Assembly (NCBI GenBank): GCA_026390595.1
Contig: JAPLFQ010000020.1
Coordinates: 1 to 64,000 of the forward strand
Source of the DNA: Ignavibacteriales bacterium
GTDB taxonomy: Bacteria; Bacteroidota; Ignavibacteria; UBA10030
Direction of reading: 5' to 3'
DNA: 64,000 nt
Part shown: positions 37,292-46,409 of the stretch, piece after piece
Position numbering within the stretch: the first letter of the stretch is position 1
Layout of the letters: the number at the start of each line of letters is the position of its first letter
Position numbers and translations under genes: made by a program
The notes under the pieces: generated by a model
Seen by the model: only the letters and a program-made list of their open reading frames with translations
The model's database searches: none
What the model was told of the DNA's origin: nothing

Positions 37292-37678
37292 ATGAGCTAC
37301 GGGATGTCAAAAACAGTTTCGATGTCATATGAGAAGGCAATCGAGAAGGTCACGGAGGAGTTGAAAAAGGAAGGGTTTGGAGTTCTGACCACGATCGACG
37401 TCAAGGACACGCTCAAGAGGAAACTCGACGTGGACTTCAACAAGTACATCATCCTGGGAGCCTGCAATCCTCCATTCGCCTATAAAGCACTCCAGGCCGA
37501 GGAACAAATCGGGCTGCTGCTCCCCTGCAATGTGATCGTATATGAGAAGGAAGGGAGAACCGTCGTCGGGATCTTTGATCCGATGACGATGACAAAGATG
37601 GTAGAAAACGAGGCGCTGAAACCAATTGCAGAAGATGTCGCAGCCAGGCTTCAGCGGGTGTTTCAAGCGATCGAGTGA
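37292..37678 (+). CDS. DUF302 family protein
   Basis: This 128-residue protein has the full DUF302 pattern: an amphipathic start (SYEKAIEKVTEELKKEGFGVLTTIDVKDTLKRKL), then YIILGACNPPFAYKAL and GLLLPCNVIVYE, with conserved Cys in both of the latter. AAGGAG lies five bases before ATG 37292, which is preferred over GTG 37286. It closes the cassette and is convergent with the TPR gene (17 bp gap). DUF302 proteins are small, mostly uncharacterised, and often near sulfur or redox genes. No signal peptide is seen, so it is cytoplasmic. Confidence 0.9.
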   Translation: MSYGMSKTVSMSYEKAIEKVTEELKKEGFGVLTTIDVKDTLKRKLDVDFNKYIILGACNPPFAYKALQAEEQIGLLLPCNVIVYEKEGRTVVGIFDPMTMTKMVENEALKPIAEDVAARLQRVFQAIE

Positions 37679-37695
37679 CATCTACCGTCGGCGGG

Positions 37696-38361
37696 TCAGG
37701 AGCCCATGTCTTTGAGCTCTTCCTGTGACCGCCTGGCATACTCCGAATCGGGAAATACTGCTATCGCCCTCTTGAACAGTTCACGGGCCCTCTCGTATTC
37801 GTCGGCACGCTTGTGTACAACCCCACCGTAGTACAGAATCAGCACTTTCAGTTCTTTTCCCTGTTCCTGGAAATCCGGACGTCTGAGCAGGAGGATAAAA
37901 TCCTCGAGTGAAGTCGAAAGTCTCCCGGCATAGTCAGGCAACTCGAGGCCGTTGATCCCGCGAATCAAGTGCACCATGATGTTACCGGGGTCCAGTGCAA
38001 TGGCTCTGTCGAGTTCTTCGCACCCCTGCCGCATGTACTTCAGCTTATTGGGCGGCCACCAGGAATCCCGGCCCCGCATTGTCAGAAGAGCTCCGCGATA
38101 TGCAACCGCGACAGCGTTGGTCGAATCAATTGCCAGCAACTGATCGAACGTCCGAACTCCTTTGTCGACCGAGTTCCCATCGCCCGCCGCCGCTTGATCA
38201 TGGTACAACCGTCCCAGATCCATCAGGACCGATTCATCCCGAGGGTTTGACTTGAGCCGTTGCTCCAACTCTCTGGTCTTCTCCTGACCGGCGAGAGGTA
38301 CAACGAGGGCGAGTCCCAGCAGAAGTGAAACAACCCGCGTAGAGAGAAGAATCGAGTTCAT
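37696..38361 (-). CDS. Exported TPR-repeat protein
   Basis: This 221-residue protein has a signal peptide (about 1-25, VVSLLLGLALVVPLAG). It is followed by several TPR helices (LMDLGRLYHDQA, AVAVAYRGALLTMRG, ELDRAIALDPGNIMVHLIRG, ERARELFKRAIAVFPDSEYARR). It is probably periplasmic and protein-binding. Its ATG overlaps the msrQ stop by 4 bp (ATGA), so it is made together with msrQ and msrP. That link hints at a role next to periplasmic methionine sulfoxide repair, though no such partner is established in the families I know. Confidence 0.83.
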   Translation of the reverse strand: MNSILLSTRVVSLLLGLALVVPLAGQEKTRELEQRLKSNPRDESVLMDLGRLYHDQAAAGDGNSVDKGVRTFDQLLAIDSTNAVAVAYRGALLTMRGRDSWWPPNKLKYMRQGCEELDRAIALDPGNIMVHLIRGINGLELPDYAGRLSTSLEDFILLLRRPDFQEQGKELKVLILYYGGVVHKRADEYERARELFKRAIAVFPDSEYARRSQEELKDMGS

Positions 38362-39023
38362 CGTGACGCTCCATCAAGTTCCTGGGCAACCGCTTTTCCC
38401 CGCTCCGCCCTGGCCTTCCTTCCTGATCCCCTCGATCTCAGATAATCCCACACACGAAAGAGAAGCAACGCTGCGATCACTGCACCGTAGCGGAGCGGCC
38501 GGCTCGTATCGGCCTTGACCAGCCAAAGATAATGAAATACTCCGCAGAGTGCCACACCATAGACCAGCCGGTGCAGCAACTGCCATCGCTTGCCTCCCAT
38601 CCAGTGCTGGATTCTGTCCAGGGATGTAATCGCCAGCGGAACCATCAGAACGAAACCTGTGAATCCGACGGTAATGAACGGACGCTTGGCGACGTCTCTC
38701 AGAATTTCATCGAATGCGAAAAACTGGTCGAGATAGACGTAGGTGGTGAGATGCAGGGATCCATAAAAGAACGCGAAAAGCCCGACCATGCGCCGGAATC
38801 GTGCGAGACGGGACCAACCGGTGATCTTGCGAAACGGAGTGACTGCAAGAGTGATGACGAGAAAACGGAGCGTCCAGATTCCTGTTTCTTCGGTGATGTC
38901 CTTGATCGGATTCGCACTCAACTCCCCCGTTGCGGCTCCATACAGGAGCAACCCCAACGGTACGAGAGCAAGGACGAACACCGCGACTTTCAGAAGTCCT
39001 ATTTCCCACTGCGTTCTTGTCAT
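38358..39023 (-). CDS. msrQ: MsrQ, heme-binding subunit of the periplasmic methionine sulfoxide reductase
   Basis: This 221-residue inner-membrane cytochrome of the ferric-reductase-like family (YedZ/MsrQ) has about six hydrophobic segments. Likely heme-ligand histidines are in GSLHLTTY and LLHRLVYG...FHYLWL. It passes electrons from quinones to MsrP. The C-terminal tail is basic and cytoplasmic. It starts 12 bp after the msrP stop and overlaps the TPR gene by 4 bp. Confidence 0.93.
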   Translation of the reverse strand: MTRTQWEIGLLKVAVFVLALVPLGLLLYGAATGELSANPIKDITEETGIWTLRFLVITLAVTPFRKITGWSRLARFRRMVGLFAFFYGSLHLTTYVYLDQFFAFDEILRDVAKRPFITVGFTGFVLMVPLAITSLDRIQHWMGGKRWQLLHRLVYGVALCGVFHYLWLVKADTSRPLRYGAVIAALLLFRVWDYLRSRGSGRKARAERGKAVAQELDGASR

Positions 39024-39035
39024 GCCGGAACGGGG

Positions 39036-39980
39036 TTAGAAGAGCTTCCGCAAATCCATTCCAGAATACATTGAACCGACCTGGTCTGCATAGCCATTGA
39101 ACGGAAGAGTTTTGCGTTTCAAGAAATCGCCGATCCGACGCTCCGTCTTCTGGCTCCAGCGCGGATGATCCACGTCGGGATTTACGTTGGAGTAAAATCC
39201 GTATTCATCGGGACCCGCGAGCATCCAGGTCGTTTTGGGTTCCTGATCTGTGAACCTGATCTTGACGATGGACTTTATTCCCTTGAAGCCGTACTTCCAG
39301 GGAACGACAAGTCGCAATGGAGCGCCGTTTTGATTCGGAAGGTCCTTTCCATAAAGTCCGGTCGCCAGAAACGTCAACGGATGAAGTGCTTCGTCGAGCC
39401 GCAGTCCTTCTGTGTACGGCCAGCGAAGGTATCGCTCTTTCTGCCCCGGCATCTGTTCAGGCCTGAAGATTGTTTCGAACGTCACGTACTTTGCACGCGA
39501 TGTCGGTTCGACCCTTCTGACCAGATCCGCAAGAGGAACACCGCGCCACGGAATCACCATCGACCATCCCTCGACACATCGCATCCGGTAAATTCTGTCT
39601 TCGAGTTTGTGCGGTTTCAGAAAATCTTCGAGGTTATACGTGGCCGGCTTCCTGACCTCCCCTTCGATTCGCACAGACCATGGCTTCGGTTGAAAGCGCC
39701 CTGAGTACTTTGCAGGGTCTCCCTTGTCAACTCCGAATTCGTAGAAATTGTTGTACGAAGTGATGTCTTTAAAAGTGCTTACTTCTTCGTCTGTGTCGTA
39801 CGGACCCTTTTTGCCGCGCGGCCAGCGATCGTCCGCGTGGGCGGCTTCAAGGAACGCCAGGGAGGACGCGAATCCGATACCGGCTGCCGCTGCAGCCTGG
39901 ATGAACTCACGGCGGTTGAAGTACAGATGTTCAGGTGTGATATCGGTTGACTTGAGATCCTCGGCCCGCTTGACCAGCAT
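39036..39980 (-). CDS. msrP: MsrP, molybdopterin periplasmic methionine sulfoxide reductase
   Basis: This 314-residue sulfite-oxidase-fold enzyme repairs oxidised methionine in envelope proteins. A twin-arginine-type signal is present ([19 protein letters not shown], cleavage near EAAHA), as expected for export with folded Mo cofactor. The cofactor cysteine is in [18 protein letters not shown]. Later signatures are [18 protein letters not shown] and FYSNVNP. The ATG at 39980 has GGAGGG seven bases upstream; an earlier ATG at 40010 lacks this. It is the first gene of a msrP-msrQ-TPR operon. Confidence 0.95.
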   Translation of the reverse strand: MLVKRAEDLKSTDITPEHLYFNRREFIQAAAAAGIGFASSLAFLEAAHADDRWPRGKKGPYDTDEEVSTFKDITSYNNFYEFGVDKGDPAKYSGRFQPKPWSVRIEGEVRKPATYNLEDFLKPHKLEDRIYRMRCVEGWSMVIPWRGVPLADLVRRVEPTSRAKYVTFETIFRPEQMPGQKERYLRWPYTEGLRLDEALHPLTFLATGLYGKDLPNQNGAPLRLVVPWKYGFKGIKSIVKIRFTDQEPKTTWMLAGPDEYGFYSNVNPDVDHPRWSQKTERRIGDFLKRKTLPFNGYADQVGSMYSGMDLRKLF

Positions 39981-40079
39981 GCTGCGTCCCTCCAATGTGA
40001 TTGGCTGCAACTACAAAACACACCGGCCCGGGGCTTCGTTCCTTGTCAGGATGTGAGAAATGACAGCTGGGGTCGATCG

Positions 40080-41690
40080 TCACCCTCGATGCTGGTGCCA
40101 CCAGCGTTCAACGACATCAGGGATTTCCGTTTTCACCTCGCTTTGCTTCCATTTGTCGAAAAACTTGATGTCGGCACTGCTGGGTTCGGGATTGGGGAAA
40201 TCAATCTGGACGCGCAGCGGCATGGGGATAGCCTCCCCAACGATGAGGGCCTCCCCCTGTCGCAGCGAAGGAAGCGTGTCGATAAGCCCCGCAAACGTAT
40301 CTGACATCAATTTCCGGACATAACCCTGGTCGACAGGGTTCGTGAGGCGGAGAATGACAAAGTTGTTGCACTGCGAGATAATGGTTTCAGACACTTCAGC
40401 AGGGCGCTGGCTCACGATCATGCAACTCACGCCGTATTTACGCCCTTCCTTCGCGATTCTTTCAACCGTTCGTCTCGCCGCGCCAGCTCCGGTTCCGCCG
40501 CTCGGAAGATAGTTGTGCGCTTCCTCGAAGACAAGAAGTATGGGGAAGTCGCGTCGGCTCGCATTCCAGAAATTGAAATCGAATGCGAGGCGGGCGAGCA
40601 GCGATACGATGGTGTTGACGATATCGAACGGAACACCGCTCATGTCCATAATTGTGATACGGGAGTCCTGATTCCGTCCGAAGATCTTGCCCAGGAGCAC
40701 GGCAAACGAGGAAGACTGCACGTACTCCTTCGGTTTGAACATGAACGCATAGCGCGGATCGTTCAAACGGCTGTCGAGACGGACAAGGAACCTTGTGAAC
40801 TTCCCATAGAAAGGTCCCTCTTTCGCTGTCGACCCGGTGAGACCCGAGATCTTTTCCGAATCATAATACTGAATCTTCGCACGGACCTCCGCAAGGTCGA
40901 AGTACACTGGCGTATCCACTGTGAGAATATCTGCGAGACCGGGATTCTTGCCCTTCTTTGACGCAACGATAAGGTCCTTGAACACGGTAAGCTGTGTCGC
41001 CGAGTTCTCGTCGCGCTCATCGATGAACGTCTCCTGAAGTTCAGCGAGGTTCATCAGCCAGAACGGTAGTTCAAGCTCCGCGATATCGAGGTGCTGACTC
41101 GTCTCCGGAAAGGCATTGCTGTATTCGTTGTGGATATCGAGAATGATGACATTCGTATCCGGATAGACCGCCACTTTTTGAAGAATCGAAGAAACCGTAC
41201 ATGATTTTCCGGAGCCGCTGGACCCGAGGATTGCAAGGTGCTTTCCGAAGAACTTATTCGGGTCGAGATATGCGCGTTCGCGCTCGAACATCGAGAGTTG
41301 CCCAACTGAGAACCCGAATTTGCGGAACACGGAGAACACCGCCGTCAGGTCAGCATCCTCTGCGATGAATACCGGTGAATCAACCGGGGGGATAACGGAG
41401 ACACCGCGCTCGTAGCGACCCGCTTTGACGGTTCCAACAAGGCTGAGGTCCATCACGCAGCGCTGAGTCAGCTTCCCGTTTTCTGAGACGTCGATCTTTT
41501 TGAACTCTGACACCATGGCGACGACAATGATCTTCGCAACCGGGATAAGCACATAGCTGCCGATCTGGCCGATATAGTAGATCTTGCCATTGAGCTCGCG
41601 GGCAAGGTTCTTGATTTCCGAGTCCATGACAGCGGTCATGGTGCCGCTGGTGACTCCCGTTACAATGCCGACTCGTTTCTGTTCAGTCAT
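40080..41690 (-). CDS. HerA-like DNA translocase/helicase (DUF87 ATPase)
   Basis: This 536-residue protein of the HerA/FtsK-superfamily has an N-terminal HAS-barrel-like beta region (about 1-110), a Walker A at about 156-163 (GSSGSGKS), the LDIHNEY segment after strand 2, and a Walker B with catalytic Glu in ILLVFEEAHNYLP. RIAKEGRKYGVSCMIVSQRP is the sensor/arginine-finger region seen in HerA. In archaea HerA works with the nuclease NurA in end resection, and in some bacteria HerA partners with SIR2 or nuclease proteins in phage defence. No NurA, SIR2 or other nuclease is adjacent: the neighbours are msrP and an SpoIIE phosphatase gene (22 bp upstream). GGAG precedes the ATG. Confidence 0.88.
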   Translation of the reverse strand: MTEQKRVGIVTGVTSGTMTAVMDSEIKNLARELNGKIYYIGQIGSYVLIPVAKIIVVAMVSEFKKIDVSENGKLTQRCVMDLSLVGTVKAGRYERGVSVIPPVDSPVFIAEDADLTAVFSVFRKFGFSVGQLSMFERERAYLDPNKFFGKHLAILGSSGSGKSCTVSSILQKVAVYPDTNVIILDIHNEYSNAFPETSQHLDIAELELPFWLMNLAELQETFIDERDENSATQLTVFKDLIVASKKGKNPGLADILTVDTPVYFDLAEVRAKIQYYDSEKISGLTGSTAKEGPFYGKFTRFLVRLDSRLNDPRYAFMFKPKEYVQSSSFAVLLGKIFGRNQDSRITIMDMSGVPFDIVNTIVSLLARLAFDFNFWNASRRDFPILLVFEEAHNYLPSGGTGAGAARRTVERIAKEGRKYGVSCMIVSQRPAEVSETIISQCNNFVILRLTNPVDQGYVRKLMSDTFAGLIDTLPSLRQGEALIVGEAIPMPLRVQIDFPNPEPSSADIKFFDKWKQSEVKTEIPDVVERWWHQHRG

Positions 41691-41712
41691 ATCACTCCCC
41701 GCTGGAAAGACA

Positions 41713-42957
41713 CTAGTGAGTGGCTTCGTTCATTCGTTTGATCACAACAATGGTTTTGTCATCCCCATCGTCGGATGCCGATGAGTACTTCAATACATCG
41801 TCCACCAGGAGCTGGCAGATTTCACGGGCCGTGAGGTGTGCGATCTCTTTGATTTTCTCCTGCAGCCTGTCTTCACCGTACATGACCCCTCCCCCGACCG
41901 CCTCCACAACACCGTCCGTGTACAACACAACGACGTCGCCTTTGTCCAAATGTGTATTGTCCACTTTGTAGAGCCCATCCGGGAACGGTCCCATGATTTG
42001 TCCTGTCGCCTCCAGCATGTCGATGCGCTTGTCCCGTGCACGATAGACCATCGGGCTGTTGTGTCCAGCGTTCGAATAGAGCAGGAGTCCCTTCGGATCG
42101 TTCGAGAGTTCAGCGTAGAACATCGTCACGAACTGCTCTTCCGCGAAGGTCTTGTTCACCAGCCTGTTCACGCGGGACATCAGGGCGCTGATCTTGGTGT
42201 GAAAGGTGATGCCCATCCGAAGCGCGCCCGAGACATAAAGGGCTTGGGCTGCGGCCCTGAATCCTTTGCTCGCAGCATCCCCGATGACAACGCTCAACCG
42301 GTCTTCTTCTTCGTCAGATTGCAGGTAGTCAAAAAAATCGCCCCCTACCACCCTGTCAGGAATCGAAACACCGTAGAGCTCATAATGATGGAAGTTGAGC
42401 GCATGCTGCGGAAGGATACTCTGCTGGATTTCCCGGGCCTTGTCAAGGTCCTTCTCGAGCAAATCAGCTTTGCGTTCAACCTTCTTGCCGCGCAGGAGGG
42501 AGGTCACTGCCAGGCTGATGATATTCAGATCCGCGAGCAGGGATTCCTCCAGCCTGTCCGAATTGAAGGCAAGGATATACTGCGGGACTTTCCCCTTCTT
42601 CGTATCGATTCGTTCCCCAACGCCCGTCGCCGAGTACTTGACGATCCCTTTTTTCCTCAGGTGGCGATCCGTCTCATTTGCGATCAGCGAGCGATGATCC
42701 GCCAGCTGGTAGAAGATCGGATAACTCGAGAGAGCGATTTTGTAGCCATGTTCAACCCGATCGATGACACCGATCTGATGAATCAGGCGGTACGAGGTGG
42801 TGGATGGCTCATATTGCCAAATCCGCCCCCCTTTGATATTGATCTGCTCATCTTTTACGATTTCGTTCAAAACATGCTTGAGAAGCTCTTTGTCTGTCTT
42901 GAAATCGTGTGACGCGAAACTCTCAATTGTTCGGTACAGACGACGTTGATTCATCAT
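41713..42957 (-). CDS. SpoIIE/RsbU-type serine phosphatase (PP2C)
   Basis: This is a 414-residue protein. The N-terminal 180 residues form a GAF-like sensory part (YRTIESFASHDFKTD, then VERKADLLEKDLDKAREIQQSILP as the usual coiled lead-in). The phosphatase domain has the metal motifs VVGGDFFDY, VIGDAASKGFRAA, VLYTDGVVEA and DGDDKTIVVIK. Such proteins dephosphorylate anti-sigma antagonists in partner-switching control. No anti-sigma kinase or STAS gene is adjacent, so the target is elsewhere. The frame is open back to 43089, but the leading 44 residues are not protein-like; ATG 42957 is chosen, with a weak AAGG site. It runs into the HerA-like gene with 22 bp between them. Confidence 0.88.
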   Translation of the reverse strand: MMNQRRLYRTIESFASHDFKTDKELLKHVLNEIVKDEQINIKGGRIWQYEPSTTSYRLIHQIGVIDRVEHGYKIALSSYPIFYQLADHRSLIANETDRHLRKKGIVKYSATGVGERIDTKKGKVPQYILAFNSDRLEESLLADLNIISLAVTSLLRGKKVERKADLLEKDLDKAREIQQSILPQHALNFHHYELYGVSIPDRVVGGDFFDYLQSDEEEDRLSVVIGDAASKGFRAAAQALYVSGALRMGITFHTKISALMSRVNRLVNKTFAEEQFVTMFYAELSNDPKGLLLYSNAGHNSPMVYRARDKRIDMLEATGQIMGPFPDGLYKVDNTHLDKGDVVVLYTDGVVEAVGGGVMYGEDRLQEKIKEIAHLTAREICQLLVDDVLKYSSASDDGDDKTIVVIKRMNEATH

Positions 42958-43170
42958 AACGTTTAAGAAACCTTTTCGTGAAGCACTGTGGTGAATGCAA
43001 AGGAACGCTGGTGCATGGGATACTCTGGCATGCGAGGAACAAGGGGCGGGCTTTCCCGCGGGGAAAGACCCGGATCCCGGTGTCCGCACGTGTAATGCGT
43101 CGTAATTTTACCGCATTTCTGAATGAAAATCAAATTTGAGATTGAGTTGCCCCTGATCAGGTGACGATGA

Positions 43171-44295
43171 TCAATCGAGTTTCTTTTTGAACCGGAGTGC
43201 GCTTGCGACGAGAATGGCAAGTCCCATGAGCACCAACATCACCGCTTGCGGCCAGAGCGTGCTGATTCCTGCACCCTTCAGTATGATTGATCGGATGATA
43301 ATGAGGTAATAGCGCATCGGTATGCCGAGCGAGAGATACTGCAGCACAGTTGGCATGTTTTCGATCGGAAAAACAAAACCGGAGATATACATCATGGGCA
43401 TCATCACGAAGAACATCGCCGTCATCATGGCCTGCTGCTGCGTCCTCGAGATCGTTGAAACGAAGAGCCCAACTCCAAGTGAAGTCATGAGAAAGGCGGC
43501 GGTGAGAACAAACAGTAACAGGACGCTCCCTTTGATTGCGATGCCGAACCCGAATACCATGACTGTCAGCACCACGCACACGTTTACCATGCCGATAATC
43601 GTAAATGGTATGAGCTTTCCCAGGATCAGCTCGTACGATCTGATCGGCGTCACCATGAGCTGCTCCAGCGTGCCCACTTCCTTCTCTTTCACAATCGCCA
43701 TCGCAGTCAGGTTCGTTGTCGTGATGAGAAGTATCAACACGAGCACACCGGGAACCATAAAATTGCGGCTCTTCAGCGAAGGGTTGTACCACGAACGTAT
43801 CTGCGCATCGACCCTTCCCGAAAGAGCTCTCCCACCGAGCACTTCCGTGAGAATGCTGGTCGATGCGCCGATAATGATCTGATTGACATAGCTCATGCCG
43901 ATTGCTGCGGTATTCCCTTCACTGCCGTCGAAGATCACCTGGATAGTCGCCGGTTCGTTTCTCAGCACGTTGTCACCAAACCGCGGGGGAATGACCAACG
44001 CCATGGTGACCTTGTTGTTATCGACGTAGTCCTGGATGGAGTTGTAGTCATCCGTTGCGTACTCGATCATGAAGTAGCCGGAATTCGAAAATCGCTGGAT
44101 GAACTGACGGCTCTCCGCCGATTTGTCCAGATCACAGACGACCATCGAGATGTTCTTCACATCAAGCGATGCCGCGAACCCGAGAAACGTCAGCTGGATG
44201 ACCGGAGCGAGAAAGACGATCGGCAGCAGCCGCCGGTCCTTCAGCAACTGGCCGAATTCCTTCTTGAGAAGCGCTATGATCCGGTGTCGGCTCAC
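43171..44295 (-). CDS. ABC-2 type transporter permease (YbhR/YbhS-like), second
   Basis: This 374-residue permease has an N-terminal membrane segment (LPIVFLAPVIQLTFLGF), a periplasmic domain of about 140 residues, and five C-terminal segments with the family pattern VKEKEVGTLEQLMVTPI and SGFVFPIENMPTVLQ. The GTG start has AGGA upstream and lies 4 bp after the other permease. The pair most likely forms the heterodimeric channel of the efflux pump encoded here, as YbhS/YbhR do in E. coli. It is the last gene of the operon. Confidence 0.92.
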   Translation of the reverse strand: MSRHRIIALLKKEFGQLLKDRRLLPIVFLAPVIQLTFLGFAASLDVKNISMVVCDLDKSAESRQFIQRFSNSGYFMIEYATDDYNSIQDYVDNNKVTMALVIPPRFGDNVLRNEPATIQVIFDGSEGNTAAIGMSYVNQIIIGASTSILTEVLGGRALSGRVDAQIRSWYNPSLKSRNFMVPGVLVLILLITTTNLTAMAIVKEKEVGTLEQLMVTPIRSYELILGKLIPFTIIGMVNVCVVLTVMVFGFGIAIKGSVLLLFVLTAAFLMTSLGVGLFVSTISRTQQQAMMTAMFFVMMPMMYISGFVFPIENMPTVLQYLSLGIPMRYYLIIIRSIILKGAGISTLWPQAVMLVLMGLAILVASALRFKKKLD

Positions 44296-44299
44296 GTAT

Positions 44300-45427
44300 C
44301 TATCCTATGGTCCGTTTGAATCGTACTGTGCTGATCGTCAGCAAGACAGTCGCAAAAACCGCCAGGTAAACAAGCTGCTCCCAGAACGCAGCAATGCCCG
44401 CTCCCTTGAGAAGGATGCTGCGGAGTATGACCAGATAGAACTTCGCCGGCGTGACGTTCGACAACACCTGCAGCCACCACGGCATGCTCCGGATCGGGAA
44501 CACGAATCCGGAGAGAATAATCGTAGGAAGCATGGAAACGAGAGCGGCTATCTGAAATGCGACCTGCTGGCTATCCGAGATCGTTGAAACAAGCAACCCA
44601 ATGCTCAGTGCCGCGATGACAAAGAGCACCGTCGCCCCAAACAGCAGAAACACACTCCCTTTGATGACCACTCCAAACAAGGCGTACGCCGCAATGAGTA
44701 CGAGCGCCGCGGCGACGAGCGAAATGAGCGCATACGGTATCAACTTTCCCATGATGAAGTGGAGAGAATGTACCGGCGAGACGTTTATTTGTTCAATCGT
44801 GTTGCGTTCCTTTTCCCGGACAATGGACAACGACGTCGCAATGACGGCTGTGATCGCGAGGATGAATGCGATCAGTCCGGGCACGAGAAATTTGGAGCTC
44901 TTCAGTTCCGGATTGTACCAGATGCGCCCCTCGTACTGTATGGGGATGTAGTTGCCCCGGCCAATCTTCGCCAGATTGTTCAACACGATCCGCTGAGAAT
45001 ACTGAAGAACAACAGCCTGCGAAAACCCCACGATGGTCGTTGCCGAGTTCGCATCCATTCCGTCTACAAGGATCTGGACTGAGGCAGACTCGTTCGCATG
45101 CATGCGATCTGAAAAACCCGCTGGCACGACGAGAACCATGCGCGCGTGCCCGTCGTCCAGCATGTGCGTCGCCTCCTCCGACGTTGCCAGGTCCTGCACA
45201 TAGTCGAAGTACCCCGACGTGACGAAGGAATTGACGAACTCCCGGGAGATGGACCCTTTGTCCAGGTTCACCACAACCATCCTGATGTGATTGACGTCAA
45301 AATTCAACGCATACCCGTTCAGCAGCAGAAGGCCTGCGGGGACAAGCGTCAGCACAGCGAGCACGCGTTTATCTCTCCGGATGTGCCGGAATTCCTTCTT
45401 TATGATCGGAAGTAGACGGTCAAGCAT
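44300..45427 (-). CDS. ABC-2 type transporter permease (YbhR/YbhS-like), first
   Basis: This 375-residue permease is a paralogue of the next gene. It has one N-terminal segment (VLAVLTLVPAGLLLLNGYAL), an extracytoplasmic domain, and five segments with VREKERNTIEQINVSPV and SGFVFPIRSMPWWLQ. The frame is open to 45484, but ATG 45427 (MLDRLLPI) follows AGGGAA and leaves 10 bp after the ATPase stop. The two permeases differ enough to suggest a heterodimer. Confidence 0.92.
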   Translation of the reverse strand: MLDRLLPIIKKEFRHIRRDKRVLAVLTLVPAGLLLLNGYALNFDVNHIRMVVVNLDKGSISREFVNSFVTSGYFDYVQDLATSEEATHMLDDGHARMVLVVPAGFSDRMHANESASVQILVDGMDANSATTIVGFSQAVVLQYSQRIVLNNLAKIGRGNYIPIQYEGRIWYNPELKSSKFLVPGLIAFILAITAVIATSLSIVREKERNTIEQINVSPVHSLHFIMGKLIPYALISLVAAALVLIAAYALFGVVIKGSVFLLFGATVLFVIAALSIGLLVSTISDSQQVAFQIAALVSMLPTIILSGFVFPIRSMPWWLQVLSNVTPAKFYLVILRSILLKGAGIAAFWEQLVYLAVFATVLLTISTVRFKRTIG

Positions 45428-45437
45428 GCGTTGTTCC

Positions 45438-46379
45438 CTAAGCGGCTCGTTGAGCTTCCTGATCCAGCAGATAGATGAACACATCCTCGAGCGAAGGCGT
45501 GATGCGCTCGATATGCGTCACGTGAATGTCCTGTTTCTTCAACACCTTTTTGATCTCCCTCCGCGCCAGCGTCTCGTCGGAGACACTGACGTGCATCGAC
45601 GTTCCGAACACCGACGTCTCCACTGCCCACGGCTGCTGCTCAAGCAACGCGAGAGCTTCGATCACGGTGCCGCATCGCACTTCAAGAATCGGCGTCTTGA
45701 TGTGCTGTTCCTTGAGCTCTTTTGGACTACCCCCGGCGATGATCTTGCCGGCGTTGATGAGGATGATGTCGTTGCAATATTCCGCCTCTTCGAGGAAGTG
45801 CGTAGTCACAAGGACCGTTATTCCATCAGCGGAAAGGTCGTTGATGAGTTCCCAGAACTTCCTCCGCATGACCGGGTCTACGCCGCTCGTCGGCTCATCC
45901 AGGAACACAATTCTCGGCCGGTGAAGCACCGCACAGCCGAGCGCAAGGCGTTGCTTCCACCCTCCTGACAGCGTGCCCGTGATGCTCCGTTCACGCCCTT
46001 TGAGGTTAGCCATCTCCAGCACCCATTGCTTCCGCTCCGCAAGCTCACCGTCGCTCAGCCCGTACACCTTGCCGAAGAAGTTGATGTTCTCATCCACCGT
46101 GAGATCCTCGTAGAGCGAGAACCGTTGCGACATGTACCCGATGTTCTCTTTGACCTTTTCCGATTGCGTGTTGATATCATAACCGCCGACCCGGGCCGTC
46201 CCTTTTGTCGTTTGCAGAAGCCCGCACAGCATGCGGATCGTCGTGGACTTGCCCGCTCCGTTGGCCCCGAGGAACCCGAAGATTTCCCCCTGCTTCACTT
46301 CGAAAGAGATGTGGTCGACTGCACAGAACTTTCCGAAGTGCTTGGTCAGGTTTTCGACTTCAATCGCATTCACAGCCAT
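45438..46379 (-). CDS. ABC transporter ATPase 1 (complete catalytic motifs)
   Basis: This 313-residue nucleotide-binding subunit is of DrrA/YbhF type. Walker A is GANGAGKST (about 37-45), the signature LSGGWKQRL, Walker B RIVFLDEPTSGVDP and the switch histidine VTTHFLEEAE: all motifs are normal. A C-terminal extension (about 225-313) with SLEDVFIYLL is typical of this subfamily. GAGGATGATATCTC precedes the ATG, 30 bp after the tolC-like stop. It pairs with a second ATPase on the other side of tolC. Confidence 0.95.
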   Translation of the reverse strand: MAVNAIEVENLTKHFGKFCAVDHISFEVKQGEIFGFLGANGAGKSTTIRMLCGLLQTTKGTARVGGYDINTQSEKVKENIGYMSQRFSLYEDLTVDENINFFGKVYGLSDGELAERKQWVLEMANLKGRERSITGTLSGGWKQRLALGCAVLHRPRIVFLDEPTSGVDPVMRRKFWELINDLSADGITVLVTTHFLEEAEYCNDIILINAGKIIAGGSPKELKEQHIKTPILEVRCGTVIEALALLEQQPWAVETSVFGTSMHVSVSDETLARREIKKVLKKQDIHVTHIERITPSLEDVFIYLLDQEAQRAA

Positions 46380-46409
46380 GAGATATCATCCTCAAAGGAT
46401 CGGCCCCTG

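Noticed and set aside
40080-42957. HerA-like ATPase plus phosphatase as an anti-phage defence island
   Set aside because: No nuclease, NADase, toxin or other defence gene lies near, and the flanks are housekeeping and envelope genes.
43051-43067. Perfect 7-bp hairpin (CTTTCCC/GGGAAAG) after the efflux operon
   Set aside because: No T run on either side; it could end transcription only with help, so it is not listed as a terminator.
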